Source of the DNA: Polytrichum commune
Lineage: Eukaryota > Streptophyta > Polytrichopsida > Polytrichales > Polytrichaceae
DNA: 64,000 nucleotides
Assembly: GCA_950295325.1 (NCBI GenBank)
Contig: OX485803.1
Span: 11,966,001 to 12,030,000 of the forward strand
Reading direction: 5' to 3'
Shown here: positions 22,190-32,787 of the stretch, in pieces
Layout of the letters: each line of letters opens with the position of its first letter
Numbering within the stretch: position 1 is the stretch's first letter
Translations under genes and position numbers: made by a program
The notes under the pieces: model-generated
What the model saw: the letters and a program-made list of their open reading frames with translations, nothing else
The model's database searches: none
Told to the model about the DNA's origin: nothing

Positions 22190-24066
22190 GTCTCATGCAA
22201 CATACTTCTGTGGATGGAACATACAGACTCAAGGCCAGACCTACATCAACAGGCATAAGTCGTGGAGCTCATATGAATATCTGATTCATTATCAAAGTGA
22301 AGATACCCTTCTTATATGATCATATTGCCAACATAATTTTTTTTGGGAGGGTGAGCAATATGACCATATAAGAAGGGTATCTTCAATTTGACGATGATTG
22401 AGATATTCATATGAGCTCCACAAATTATACAGAAAATGGCCTCAATTTGCATTGCTAATCACCTTCTTCTACTCACATGATTAGTATCCTGAAAGAAGTG
22501 GAAAAAGAAATTGTTTAAGAGATGTCTACCTTATACCACAAGTACATGATCAACCACCAGATCGAATACAAAATATTCTACACCGTTTATGGTATTTAGT
22601 GTCACGTGTGTAACAATGTTACTTAGCCTATTTTGAAACATATGCTACGTTGCACTAATGATCAACAACTTCACTATTAGTGTTCAATAACCTCATGACA
22701 CTTGGCATTCAAATGCGATTACTAATATTTTGGCATGAGTATATTCAAGACTGTTATGAGGTATATTCAAGACTATGTTACACCATGGACTACAAGCTGA
22801 CTGTAAGTGTGCACAAGTGACACTTAGCATTAGTAAGCTCAACAATATCTTCCTCTTACATAGTCAAATGGAAACACATGACACTTGTGACTGGTACACT
22901 AATTAATATCTTCTCCTTGCATATTATAATGCAAAATTATCATCTCAAGCATCCCAATGTGCTTATGTCATTATGTGAATAGAATTTCACTTTGAAAAGT
23001 TACTTATATTGACAAATATTATCAGCTTGATAATTAGCAGACATGACACTTTGACACCTCCAGGCATCTAGTTTAGGCCGTTCATGAGATAGTGTACATG
23101 ACACTATATACTATGAATGACATAGTGATATTCTGCTCCAGGATACAAATTCCAATGACCAAGAAGTATAAGATACACGACCTCTCTTTCCGCTTCAAAA
23201 ATAGCAAAATTTACATGTAACAAAGTGGTCTTTCACTGAGTAACATTGACATCAGTAGCCCCACAGATGCAACCTTTTCTCCCTCTTCCTTCATGCAGTA
23301 AAGCATATAATCAAGGTCCGAAGTAAACTTACACAATATTTGAATCTCGTGCACTATGAGATTCACGAGTCAGGACTAAAGGACTGTACACTCCTGAAAG
23401 ATTCAGCAACAACACGCCCAAATTCATCTTCAACGTACTTTAGGGTTTGTTAGGGCTCACTCTGATACTCCATTTGATTAACAACAACAACATTCGTACT
23501 CTGCAACCATAGCCATCACGACCTCTTCTGTCGATCACCTCATACACAATCACATTCTTGCGAAGCACAAAGAGTCACAATCCTAGCTTCTGAAAATATC
23601 TCCTAATAGAGTCTCCGGCAATATGCCCAAATTCATCTTCAACGTACTTTAAGGTTCGTTACGGCTCACTCCAACTTTCCATTTGATAACCAACGACCGG
23701 ATCAATATTCCGCAACCATACCGACCACGACATCTTCTAACTACCACCTCATCCACATTCTTCCGAAGCACAGAGATTCATCACAATCCTAGCTTCTCAC
23801 AAAAAAACTGAACTTTTGATAGATTCACCTGAAATTGGGTTGGTACGCTCCCAGCTTGCTTCCCGCGGAGACGGACAATGAGCTAATAATAGGCAAGAAC
23901 ACACCTCCAGCTAAAGCTGTAGTGCTAGGCATAGCAGGAACCAAGAGAGACTCACTATAAGAGAGACCATACAAAATCCCCAGGGCACTCTTCCCCAGCC
24001 ACTGACAACGTATGTGGCAATGTGGTCCCCTAGTCCCGTCTTCACAAACCCTCGGGCGAAGAAGAA
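22190..24066 (-). pseudogene. DiT2 pseudogene: intron 3, part of intron 1 and part of exon 1
   Basis: It aligns with the intact DiT2 gene at 38524-42123. 22205-22490 and 23140-23333 match intron 3 up to its 5' splice site (GAAGTAAACTTAC). The match then jumps to intron 1 (23340-23825 against about 40750-41260), then the end of exon 1 (about 23830-24060, with PAMPSTTALAGGVFLPIISS). Exons 2, 3 and 4 are absent; the junction removes exon 3, intron 2 and exon 2 in one step. About 650 bases of unrelated AT-rich DNA (22490-23140) interrupt the intron part. Exon 1 has small indels and ends at GAAGAAGAAG, where duplication copy B begins. The minus-strand frame 23825-24289 is a chimera across this junction. 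Confidence 0.85.
22262..22421. repeat. Hairpin-forming inverted repeat inside the DiT2 pseudogene
   Basis: The arms GTGGAGCTCATATGAATATC (22262) and its inverse ending at 22421 extend for about 66 bases each around a 26-base loop. The intact DiT2 intron 3 has only the right-hand arm (near 38930-38995), so the left arm arose as an inverted copy in the pseudogene. Confidence 0.8.
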
Positions 24067-24581
24067 GCACTGCATTTTGCTGACATTGTTGCGCCGTGAG
24101 TGCGGCACATTGGAATGGAATGCACTCCCACTGTACAAATTTACGTGACCGGTATGTTACATAGTTTTGCGAGGACTCATAAGAGTGGAGAGAAAGCTCA
24201 TCACCACCGGCCTCACGCAACCTTTTCCTGTTCTTCCACTGTCCAATCACCTCAAGTAATGCACCGTGACGAGCAAATGTAGAAGCCATGGTGTATCAGA
24301 GGCAGGCTATGTCGTAGAAGAAAACTGTTCCAGTTGTCCGCGTGAAACCCTATCAACATCTGTCCAGACAGGAACCATTATAATACACACTGCGGGCGGT
24401 ACCTGGGATCAAATTCTTCGCACTGCTTTTTAGTCTCGGAGATGGTACAGCTTCTTCGTCCTCCTCCTTACTAGGGTTTCTTCTCATCCGCCTCGTCTGC
24501 TTTCACCATAGCCGAAGACAACATCACCATGTCTGGAAACTTCAGTTCTGCAAATTTCTCGGATCTGAAGTCTGCAGCAAC

Positions 24582-25439
24582 CTAGTGAGCATGTCGCACC
24601 CCTTTGTCGAGCTCGGAGACGAATGTGGGCAAAACAGGTTGCAGCAAGGGTTGCTGCAGCAGCTTCGCAAGGGTTAGCTTTTGGTACTCCACGCCGTTGC
24701 CCGCAGTAAGTTCGTGAAGGATGGGAGCGAGCTCCTTGGCTCTCTCCGAAGCAGATCGTTCCATACTTGTACTCTCACCTTCAACAACCTGCACTGCCTT
24801 CGATTGTTGATGATGCTGATGATGCCCCACCACCTCAGTGACGCCTCCTCCGAGATGCGGTTCCCTAATCTCCTTCCCTAACTCGCTCAGGAGCTCCTGT
24901 TGTGCCCTCTTCTGCTTCTCCCGGTTCTCCAGTTCCTGCGACCGTCTCTTGCGTTCCCTGCATTCCCTCTGCCTCCGGTTCTGATCCTCCTTCTTCCGCT
25001 GCGCATAGCTCTTCTGCGCGATCGGGTCCACCTGCTGCACAGCTTGTGGACCCGAAGACTCGATGTGGAGCTTCTCCCCGGGACTCTTTTCCACCTTCAC
25101 CACCACTGCCACCGAGGAGGAGGAAGACGAGATTTTCCTCCTTTCTTCTTCGGCTTGAGTAGTTGCGACCTGCACCGGTGCTTGGTGCTGCTGTTGTTGC
25201 TGGCCTTCTTCTTCTTCTTCTTCTTGCCCTCCTCGGTGCGGTTGTGGTTGTTGTTGTTGTTGCTGATGTGCTTCCCGCAACAGTTGGCGAGCTCTTCGTT
25301 TCCGCTCCCGGCAAGCTCTCTGTCGCCGGTTCTGATCCTCCTTCCGCTTCAGCTGCTGCTGTTGGTCCTCCTCACCCCCTAGCCCTTTGCTCCGTGACTC
25401 CTCCTCCTCCAACCTCGACTCGTTGTCCTTGGCTCCCAT
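24582..25439 (-). CDS. Unknown protein with two basic bZIP-like motifs and Q/E-rich linkers (copy B)
   Basis: This is the second intact copy, again 285 codons from the ATG at 25439. It differs from copy A by a few substitutions (for example GPQAVQQ for GPQVVQQ and GGVTEVV for GGATEVV) and by length changes in the Q and E runs: the QPQP stretch is shorter and the E run longer. These changes cancel, so the total length is identical. Both basic motifs EDQNRRQR.CRERKRR are unchanged. Retention of the frame through several in-frame repeat-length changes suggests that coding was kept, though the copies may be too young to prove it. The downstream sequence is fused to the broken DiT2 locus, so its 3' UTR may differ from copy A. 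Confidence 0.55.
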   Translation of the reverse strand: MGAKDNESRLEEEESRSKGLGGEEDQQQQLKRKEDQNRRQRACRERKRRARQLLREAHQQQQQQPQPHRGGQEEEEEEGQQQQQHQAPVQVATTQAEEERRKISSSSSSVAVVVKVEKSPGEKLHIESSGPQAVQQVDPIAQKSYAQRKKEDQNRRQRECRERKRRSQELENREKQKRAQQELLSELGKEIREPHLGGGVTEVVGHHQHHQQSKAVQVVEGESTSMERSASERAKELAPILHELTAGNGVEYQKLTLAKLLQQPLLQPVLPTFVSELDKGVRHAH

Positions 25440-26516
25440 CACCACCACTAAGTTACGCTCGATCCTTGATCACTCCACCACCACCAACTCTGTCACCAAC
25501 TCAAAACCTCAACACTCCCGAACTCCGGCATTCCCACCCTACCTACAACTCAATCCTCCAGCCTGCTGCCAAACTTCGAGCACATTGAAAGCCTCTCTGC
25601 CCTACTTGTCACCAAATCCCCCTCAAAATCATAATCCCGTGGAAACCCAACTCTTGCATTTCCTCCCGAAGAACATTGTTTTACTCGGAGGCGACCAAAA
25701 CTCGCATCTTTGGGCATGGCACCCACACGTTAACCCTTCAACTTGCTGCCAAACTCTGAACACCTTGGACGCCCCTCTGTTCTACATGTCACCAAACTTA
25801 TCTCAATACCTTAATCTCGTGACAACCCAATTCTTGCATTTCCTCTCGGGATGCATTCTATGCCTCGGAGGCCACCAAACCTCGCAGCTTTAGCATCATA
25901 CTAACTAAATGCTCGTCATGTGTGGGCAGGCGGCTATTTGATGACACTACACACATGCAGAGTTAGAGAGCCGCAACTGTTTGATTCAAATGTTAAGGTG
26001 ATGAAGGAAAAGCATCGCTTGGTTGTTGATGAGAGGAGGAGCCTGTAACGAGGGCAAGCAGGAGAGGATGATCAGAGAGTCAAAGTGGGTGTTTTGGTCC
26101 TAGTTTTCCTGAAAGCTGGCTCTTTTTCCAACCGAGGGAGACCCATGTCGTCAGCCTTTCGTCGCGAATCCCATGTCTTCACCCTTGACCGAGGGGGAAG
26201 GGGAGGAGAGGGGAGGAGAGAGGAGAGGACGTTGATAGTTGTTGAGTCCGGTGACAATTGTAAAAGCCTGAACTGGTGTCAGTTCGAGACATGGCTGCAA
26301 CTCAAGACACTGATGATTCTTGTATTTTGGGACATCTTATACATCACCAAAAAGACATGGAAAGCACAGCAGATGACTCAGGCGAACCTTTTCCAGGTAC
26401 ATCTTCGAGTTGGAATGTACATATGCAGAAGAATAGATACACTGCATGACTTCAGAAGATAACTACAGTACACAGTTTACGGTAAATACTGTGGTCCACA
26501 CTGTATACGAGGACAT

Positions 26517-26519
<3 letters not shown>

Positions 26520-26550
<31 letters not shown>
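26520..26550 (+). repeat. Long A tract
   Basis: About 31 consecutive A bases lie in the segment private to copy B. They could mark the tail of a retroposed insertion, but no matching target duplication was found. Confidence 0.6.
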
Positions 26551-26551
<1 letters not shown>

Positions 26552-27410
26552 ACATCATGGATAATACGATACATAATTCTTTTCCAACTCAAAGTATGTA
26601 ACATAATATTATTCAGACTGAATGTGGGCAATGTCTGGGAATATTGTCAGTCCCACAGAACATTGTTATGGATTTGAATAATGTTATGAACATTGGAGGA
26701 CTACGCCATAAGTCACAATATTTCAAGTAGATTGAAAATTTTATTTATGTAAGAAGCTTCCAATGAAGTGAGATCCAATTCATACCCATTCTACTTGGAC
26801 AGTTTTGGATCTAATAGTAGGATACCAATATTTTCAAATTTAGATTATAATAACATTGAAGAGGACGATCCACGGAAATATATGTCAATTGAAGCACACA
26901 GTCTGAAATTTTAAGGTATGGCGACACACAAACACCCTTATTACTTCAATCAGACTCCACTACCATGTCGTCTGAAAGCTCCACTTGCTCAAATTTACAA
27001 TCCGTTTGCTCACATTCTTGGAGTTTCTTATCGACATACCCTGGAATTGGTCCCATTATTCACCAATTTCAAAGATCCTTGGCATGAAGCAGGGCTTCAG
27101 CCTTCGAACCACTGCTTATTGGGTCTTGAAGAGGGCTGAAGTAGGGTATCATTTTCAAGGAACAAGTCACACGCGCAGATTAACATGTGTGCAACTTCTC
27201 CAACTTGCCTCCCACTCGAAATGTTGACCTAAATGTTGCCCTGCTAATAGATTGGCTCCGGGACCTTGAACACTTGAAATCGATGGTCTTGTTTGGCATT
27301 GCCATTCATGTTCGAGGAATTTGGCAGTTCTCCAAGGTGATCATTCTTGACTTCTCCTTTATTGTTGCCCCCTGAGTGTTTGCAAAGGCTATTGAGGAAA
27401 ATGCTAGAGG

Positions 27411-28739
27411 ACACTGATACACTTGCATTTCCAATAGGCATTCCATGTACTCCGATTGAACCTTCACCTTACAGATTTGCATACTGGGTATCCTCACGAT
27501 GGGCATGTAAGGTCGAGGCATCTATAAATCGATAAAATAAGAGAGTTTGCATCTGTTGAGGAGGAGTAATAGCTGGGGATTGTTTTTCTTGCGAAGAGAA
27601 ACAAATTCTAAGGAGACTGTGGAAAAATATTGAATTTTACGAACTAAAAAACATGAATATGGAAATTGTTACAATTTTCAAGCGGTGAGGGTTGGGGGAA
27701 CACATAGTCCATCTATATGTTTTTAACCCATGACTGATCATTTAAATGCTAATTCTTGGCTACAACAATTGTCAAAAACTATTATGAGGATAATCAATCA
27801 CAAGCCATCACCTAGATCTTTGGTGGCACGAATTCATAGCATAAAGGAATTTAGTATCACCTTCATTATTTTTTCACACCCACTAATTGGTATATTTAGT
27901 GTAGTAATCATATTGAATTCCACATACAACTCAGCATGGAGTTAGCCATGACTCGATTTACATAGGACTAACAAACACACATAGACTTCAAAATTTACGG
28001 TCACAGAATATTCAATTTCAAAAGTCAAAGAACAAATTAGAAAACTATAATCAAATGACCAAAGTACCTATAATTAGATGGACTAGGTAACCCTTGAGGA
28101 CATGGAGGTCTAAACGGGGTTATTGGACATAAGCATTGTGGTGGCATCTCTTATAGATCTTACACTCATGGAATTCTAGTAGAACTTAGAGTTGGGGTGG
28201 AGGAGGATTTCGAAGTATTGAGGACTTTGATGTGCAAAGTAATCAACTTGGCCCCTCAAAAGAAACTTGTAATTAGATGACCTCGCAAAAAGAATGTGTT
28301 GCACTTAGCATCTACAATGGATTGGTGGTAGTAAAAAATTTAAATCGTTAGTATATTTCTTTACAAAAAGTAAGGTTGCATGAGGTTGATTGCGGATGTA
28401 TGTGGACTGTATGATGAGGCCGTAGAAGGCCCTCCCCCAAAATCGGGTTGGTTGTTGTCATGGGGACTTCGGGGTATATATACTATATTTTGTTGTTCCA
28501 CGCGCAAGAGAGTTTGAAGCTGCCTCTATTTAATTCAAAAAAAACCCTCCTCTTCCTTCTAACCACTAATTCGTCTAATTTTTCTATCCCTACCTACTCA
28601 CATTGCTTTCATATATTACATGCGCTTAAATGTTCTATTGCTAGTTTTTTTAAATTGTGGTTTTTTTACAATCCCTTCTTCTTGTTTGTTGGATTCAAAA
28701 AATAAATAAATTATTTAGATGTTAACTTTTTGGTTTTTG
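27411..28739. other. Intergenic DNA, no gene recognised
   Basis: AT-rich with short frames only; a TTTTTTTAAATTGTGG-type T-rich stretch near 28650 leads into the LINE 3' end. Confidence 0.4.
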
Positions 28740-30341
28740 GTTAAACTACATATTCGATGCCCATACCAATGTACCGGCATGAATACGAGCCCATTGGCCC
28801 TATGCTGATCACGGTATCTTGTGATGTTGTATAGGGTGTTATGCCTCCTTTGGGAGGTGGGCTCTGGTGTTGTACTAGTTAACCCCTTTCATTATGGTGG
28901 AGGGATGGGGGTTTGTTTATTATATAGTTTTCTTTTGTTTAGGACAAGGTATGTGAGGTATTTGATGGCGTTTTGGTGTATATTTTTTACGAGGGTTTTA
29001 ATATTGGTTTTCGGGATTTTTAGTTTGATTAGTTGGTCTATGGAGTGTTTGCATATAGCTCCTCTTACTCCAGCAATGATGGTAATGAGGAGGTTGGTTT
29101 TCCAACCATTGTTTTGTATGATATTGATTAGTGGGTCGTATTTGGTGTGTTTGTGCATGAGGGCTTGTTCAGGGAATTTGTCGTGGCAGTATGTGATTTT
29201 GATGAATTGAATTGTGTGTTTGGGGGAAGGTGATACATGTGTTTGTGTTTGGTTTGGGGCTCCAATGATGCACAGTATGTCTGGTCTTAGTTTGGCATGG
29301 CATTGACATATTCTTTGTGGGCATGTGCATTTAAGGAGCCATTATGGGATTGTTTGGTACGGGGGTTGGTTGATTAGGTTGCCTGCGTTGGTCAAAGTGG
29401 AGAACCGGGTGTTATTATTGGCTTGTAGTGTCTGAGTGATGAGGTGGACTGCTTTGTTGTGCCTTGCAATTCGTAGTCCCTTTAAGTATGGATGTTTGCA
29501 TGTTGATAATAAGTGAGGTCACGTGTCTCTGTCATTGTTATGACATAGTGTACAATTGGGGTTTTGGTACTTAGGGGGCCAGAAGATATTTTCCCTATGG
29601 TTACCCATGTATTGGGCATATCTAAATTTTAGAGTTTGGGTAACTTGCGTATCCGGCACTTTGTCATCTTTCCAAAAGTGGTTAGAGATCTTCTGGTTGA
29701 TTTGTTTGTTTGATAGCCATTTGTCTACATATGGGAATTTTCTTTTGGCTGATTCCGTTTCACGGTTTCAAGGTTTTTTGTTATGAATGTGTGGAGGTTG
29801 CAAATGGCTCCATCATGTGTGGTTGTTGGGCAACTTGCTAGCTAGTAGGGGTTAGGGTGGGCTATGTGTATATGCGGCGTATTGTTTGGTTTTTCTTTTA
29901 ATGTCCCCTCATTGGCTAGTGTGTCTGCTATTTCATTTCCACTAATGTCCGTGTGTGCTCGCACTTTGTGTATATGGATCATATGTGGGGTCCAATATAT
30001 TTGATGTACAATGGCCTCGGGGGGTGCACTGTACTAAACATGTACGAGTATACGTGAGTGCACAGGAGGGGTATTGATTTGGACCTTGCCGTATTACGTA
30101 TACATATGGTATACATGTTATAATTTATAGTTACGTACATATATGGAAGGCCTTTAAAAAGCATACACTAATTGTACTTGTATGGTATTGTTTCTATACT
30201 ACATATCATAAGTTTTCATATTGGATGAAATTAGGATGAACTAGGATTAACGATTTTTGTTAGCAACCTTATAGGGTAGTATGAACCATGTACAAGGTGT
30301 CAAGGTAATACCGGGGAAAGAGGCAGTATTAGGGTTTTGAA

Positions 30342-30557
30342 ATGATTCGTTCAACTCAAAGTAACAAGGAGATAGGTTTATGTTGGTATCAACAAGGGGC
30401 TAACAACAAGTGGACATATGATCTTACTGATCATTTGATGGTAGACTTAGAGACAATAATTGCATTGGCTACAATGACATATATTGGTGAGTCAATTGTT
30501 TATGAGTTACATCCGGGAGATGAAAAAGTTTTCAACAACTTTGCTGATGAAAGCTAG
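30342..30557 (+). CDS. 71-codon ORF carried inside the hAT-like element
   Basis: An ATG frame reads MIRSTQSNKEIGLCWYQQGA then NKWTYDLTDHL, LETIIALATMTYIGESIVYEL and …KVFNNFADES with a TAG stop. Composition is protein-like and unlike the AT-rich flanks. The W…W-x-Y…LE…Y-x-L layout is loosely like a WWE domain, but I would not assert it. The SINE sits just after the stop codon. It may be a captured host exon (as in Pack-type elements) or part of a former longer protein. Confidence 0.35.
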   Translation: MIRSTQSNKEIGLCWYQQGANNKWTYDLTDHLMVDLETIIALATMTYIGESIVYELHPGDEKVFNNFADES

Positions 30558-30571
30558 GATATTTTGTTATA

Positions 30572-30942
30572 GATAGATAGAAACTCCAACCCCTTTCAAG
30601 CAAGGGGCCGGCGTGAATAAAGTGTCCGTTCGTAATGCCAATAACCTGATGCCCACTGGACAAGGGGACATTGGGACAAATACTACTCTCCCCTTTCGAG
30701 GATGGACACTATAGTGACACACTATACAAGTTCCTAGCTAGCCACTAGTGCCTTGAAGATACCGGACATGGTATCCCCCCAAAAGGACTTTGAGGTACCC
30801 ATACAACAAGGTCCAAGGACCCCCCACCATAGTTGGGTGGACTAAGGTGGTGAGCACCACGCCGGCACGGGGAATAGAACCCACAACCTCCTCATTGGGG
30901 GTCATGAGCCCTAACCACCAAGCCAAGGTCCGTGGTGCCTTT
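30572..30942 (-). mobile_element. tRNA-derived SINE with 11-bp target duplication
   Basis: The minus strand starts AAGGCACCACGGACCTTGGC, with an A box CTTGGCTTGGTGGTTAGG and a B box GGTTCTATTCC, and ends in a (CTAT)n tail. ATTTTGTTATA flanks it on both sides (30561-30571 and 30943-30953). About 300 bases of tRNA-unrelated body follow the head. It is nested inside the hAT-like element, which is nested in the LINE. Confidence 0.9.
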
Positions 30943-31689
30943 ATTTTGTTATACATATTATAGGGGTTGATTATTGTTCAAAAGTATATTTGTATACTTA
31001 TGTTAATGACTATATATGAATGGATGTTTTTTTGTGTATACATATTGTCACTTGTATATTTATTGTTGCAATTGTATGTGTATTACTTCATTTCACAAAA
31101 AAAAACTTGTATATAGGGGGTTTTTAGAGTATGCAGTGAACGCACGTGATTCTAGGTTTTAATGAAAGGTGCACCCCCCGAGACAATGGCTACGATGAGT
31201 AATTTATATGGGTGATGATGTTGGGATGTTGGGTGTGGTATGTGGTTGTTGATTAAGTATGTGTTGTTAAGGCTATATGTAAATGTGTGTGTATCTTGTT
31301 GGGTGGCTTGTATGGTTTTGATAGCGATGAGTATTGCAATGAGCTCTACCCTTAGGATATTTTGGTATCCATGTAAGCTTTATGATATTTGGGTGTTGTT
31401 GTTGGGGTTGTGTACCCCGGAGCCTGCGGTGTTGCCCTCTATTAGTCCTTCGGGGTTTTTGGAAGGTGGGATAAATGACCCATCCGTGTATATGCACTAT
31501 TGTGGATGGTATTTAAGGGGGTGGTATGGTTGTATGTGATGGGTAGAGGTGTTGTAATGATGTTGTTGGAAAGGGGGGTGTTTATTTTGGGGGCGTTTTT
31601 CCATGCCTTGAAGAATTTAACGTTTTCCAAAGGCTTTATAAATTGATTTCTTAAGGAATCGGACCATGAAAGTTCGACCATGAAATCGG

Positions 31690-31755
31690 ACCATTAATTA
31701 AGGCCATCTTCCATGGTCCGACTTCATGGTTCATGGTGTAAACCGGCCCTAAGCA
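31690..31755. mobile_element. PIF/Harbinger-like MITE end fragment
   Basis: GGTGTAAACCGGCCC followed by TAA matches the right end of the complete element at 31799-32784, but the interior (AAGTCGGACCATGG-like) is different and no left end was found. It is probably a truncated relative. Confidence 0.45.
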
Positions 31756-31798
31756 CTTGTACTCACAAAAATGTCAGCGATAGGTGTGACTACCTTAA

Positions 31799-32784
31799 GG
31801 GCCGGTTTACACTACGGTGGAGAAGTCCACCGGTCATGAAAAAAAGGGCGTTTCTCAATTGTGATTGGTCGAAAATGCAACTCTTGACCGGTGGGTGTTT
31901 ACACTAGGTGAAGAAAACAATGGTTGTGAACTTTTCTCATGGATGATAAAATGACATGGCCGCACTTTTTGGAGTTGGGCTTCTCTGGAGGAGGAGTTTC
32001 TTGTCTGGCCTCAAGAGGCCGGAGAAGCCCAACTCAATAAAAAATTAATTTTCAAAAACAAATCTGGACCGTAGATTTCACATATCCACTTGGCCGGTCA
32101 AATTTCCACACCACCCTCTCCTTGCTCCCAAACAAAAAATATGCCATCATCATAATTGAAGCATTATGGTGATACATGATGGTTTTTTGTATCGCCATAG
32201 TTGAAACGATAAAATACTTCAAAACCATAAAGATCATAAGAGAGCACAAAATCTCTCTTCTTCGATTATCCATGATTGAAGATCAAAGATAAGAAGAGAG
32301 AAATTGATGAGGATGATTAAGAGGAGAGCATGTCTTAAATAAATTAATACCAAAGAGTAGTGTTTTGTCCAATGTGTATGGGTTTTCCCCTCTTCATTCT
32401 TAAACACCCAAGGAGACATTTATTTCCTACATGGGCCAAACTTGACAATTGGCAATTTGGCAATTTTCATTATCTTTTGAATAAAATTGAACATTATATT
32501 ACACAATTCTTGTTGAAATCTTTTGATACAATGTGAATGTAGAGAATTATGGTTTTTTATCACAAAAAATCTTCACCATTGGGTGAACTTCTCTTCACCG
32601 GTGGACTTCTCCGGTGGACTTCTCCGCTAATTGTTTAGACTTCAACCGGTCAAGACTCCTTAAGAAATATTTTATTGCTTTTAATTCTTCTCCGGCACAT
32701 CCACCATTTGCCTCATATAACCATGTCTTGGCCAAGCATTCTTGACCGACTGGAGGCCTTCTCCACCATAGTGTAAACCGGCCC
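31799..32784. mobile_element. PIF/Harbinger-like non-autonomous element
   Basis: It starts GGGCCGGTTTACACTACGG and ends in the inverse (CCATAGTGTAAACCGGCCC), flanked by TAA on both sides. The 3-bp TWA target is characteristic of PIF/Harbinger. Arms extend inward through GTGGAGAAG. No coding capacity was found in the 986 bases. Confidence 0.85.
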
Positions 32785-32787
32785 TAA

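Larger units (their letters stand above)
24061..27410. repeat. Segmental duplication, copy B
   Basis: This is the partner of 7727-11385 in the same orientation, about 16.3 kb away. It joins DiT2 exon 1 sequence at its left edge. The coding part is almost identical to copy A; the outer part is more diverged and carries a private insertion with a long A run (about 26460-27000). Similarity fades near 27410, without the tRNA-Tyr fossil that borders copy A. Confidence 0.85.
30016..31182. mobile_element. Non-autonomous TIR transposon, hAT-like, inserted in the LINE
   Basis: The ends CTCGGGGGGTGCAC and GTGCACCCCCCGAG are exact inverted repeats, flanked by ACAATGGC on both sides (30008-30015 and 31183-31190). 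Taking the element and one duplication out restores an unbroken RNase H frame across the site, which confirms the boundaries. The 8-bp duplication points to the hAT superfamily. There is no transposase; cargo is a 71-codon ORF and a SINE. Confidence 0.9.
28740..31650 (-). mobile_element. LINE 3' part: RNase H, Cys/His motif and C-terminal domain, 5'-truncated
   Basis: The minus strand reads IYTDGSFIPPSKNPEG…GVHN, LRVELIAILIAIKTIQ and FTYSLNNTYLINN (31540-31240). After removal of the insertion at 30016-31182 it continues AIVHQIYWTPHMIHIHKVRA then GNEIADTLANEGT. These are the RNase H motifs (D, E, D-equivalent position and the GNE-AD helix). Next come CTLCHNNDRDT.PHLLSTC (C-x2-C…H…C, near 29545-29485), AKLRPDILCIIGAP and a C-terminal domain …YDPLINIIQNNGWK…AGVRGAI…AIKYLTYLVLNKRKL, ending near 28890. 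Only a handful of in-frame stops are seen, mostly C-to-T type changes. An RNase H domain after the reverse transcriptase places it in an I/R1-like or plant L1-RNase H group; the 5' end is lost near 31650. Confidence 0.85.

Noticed and set aside
22587-23125. Possible TAGTGTCAC-type hairpin element interrupting the DiT2 pseudogene
   Set aside because: Short inverted words similar to the 11.6-12.2 kb MITEs exist, but arms do not pair over a convincing length.
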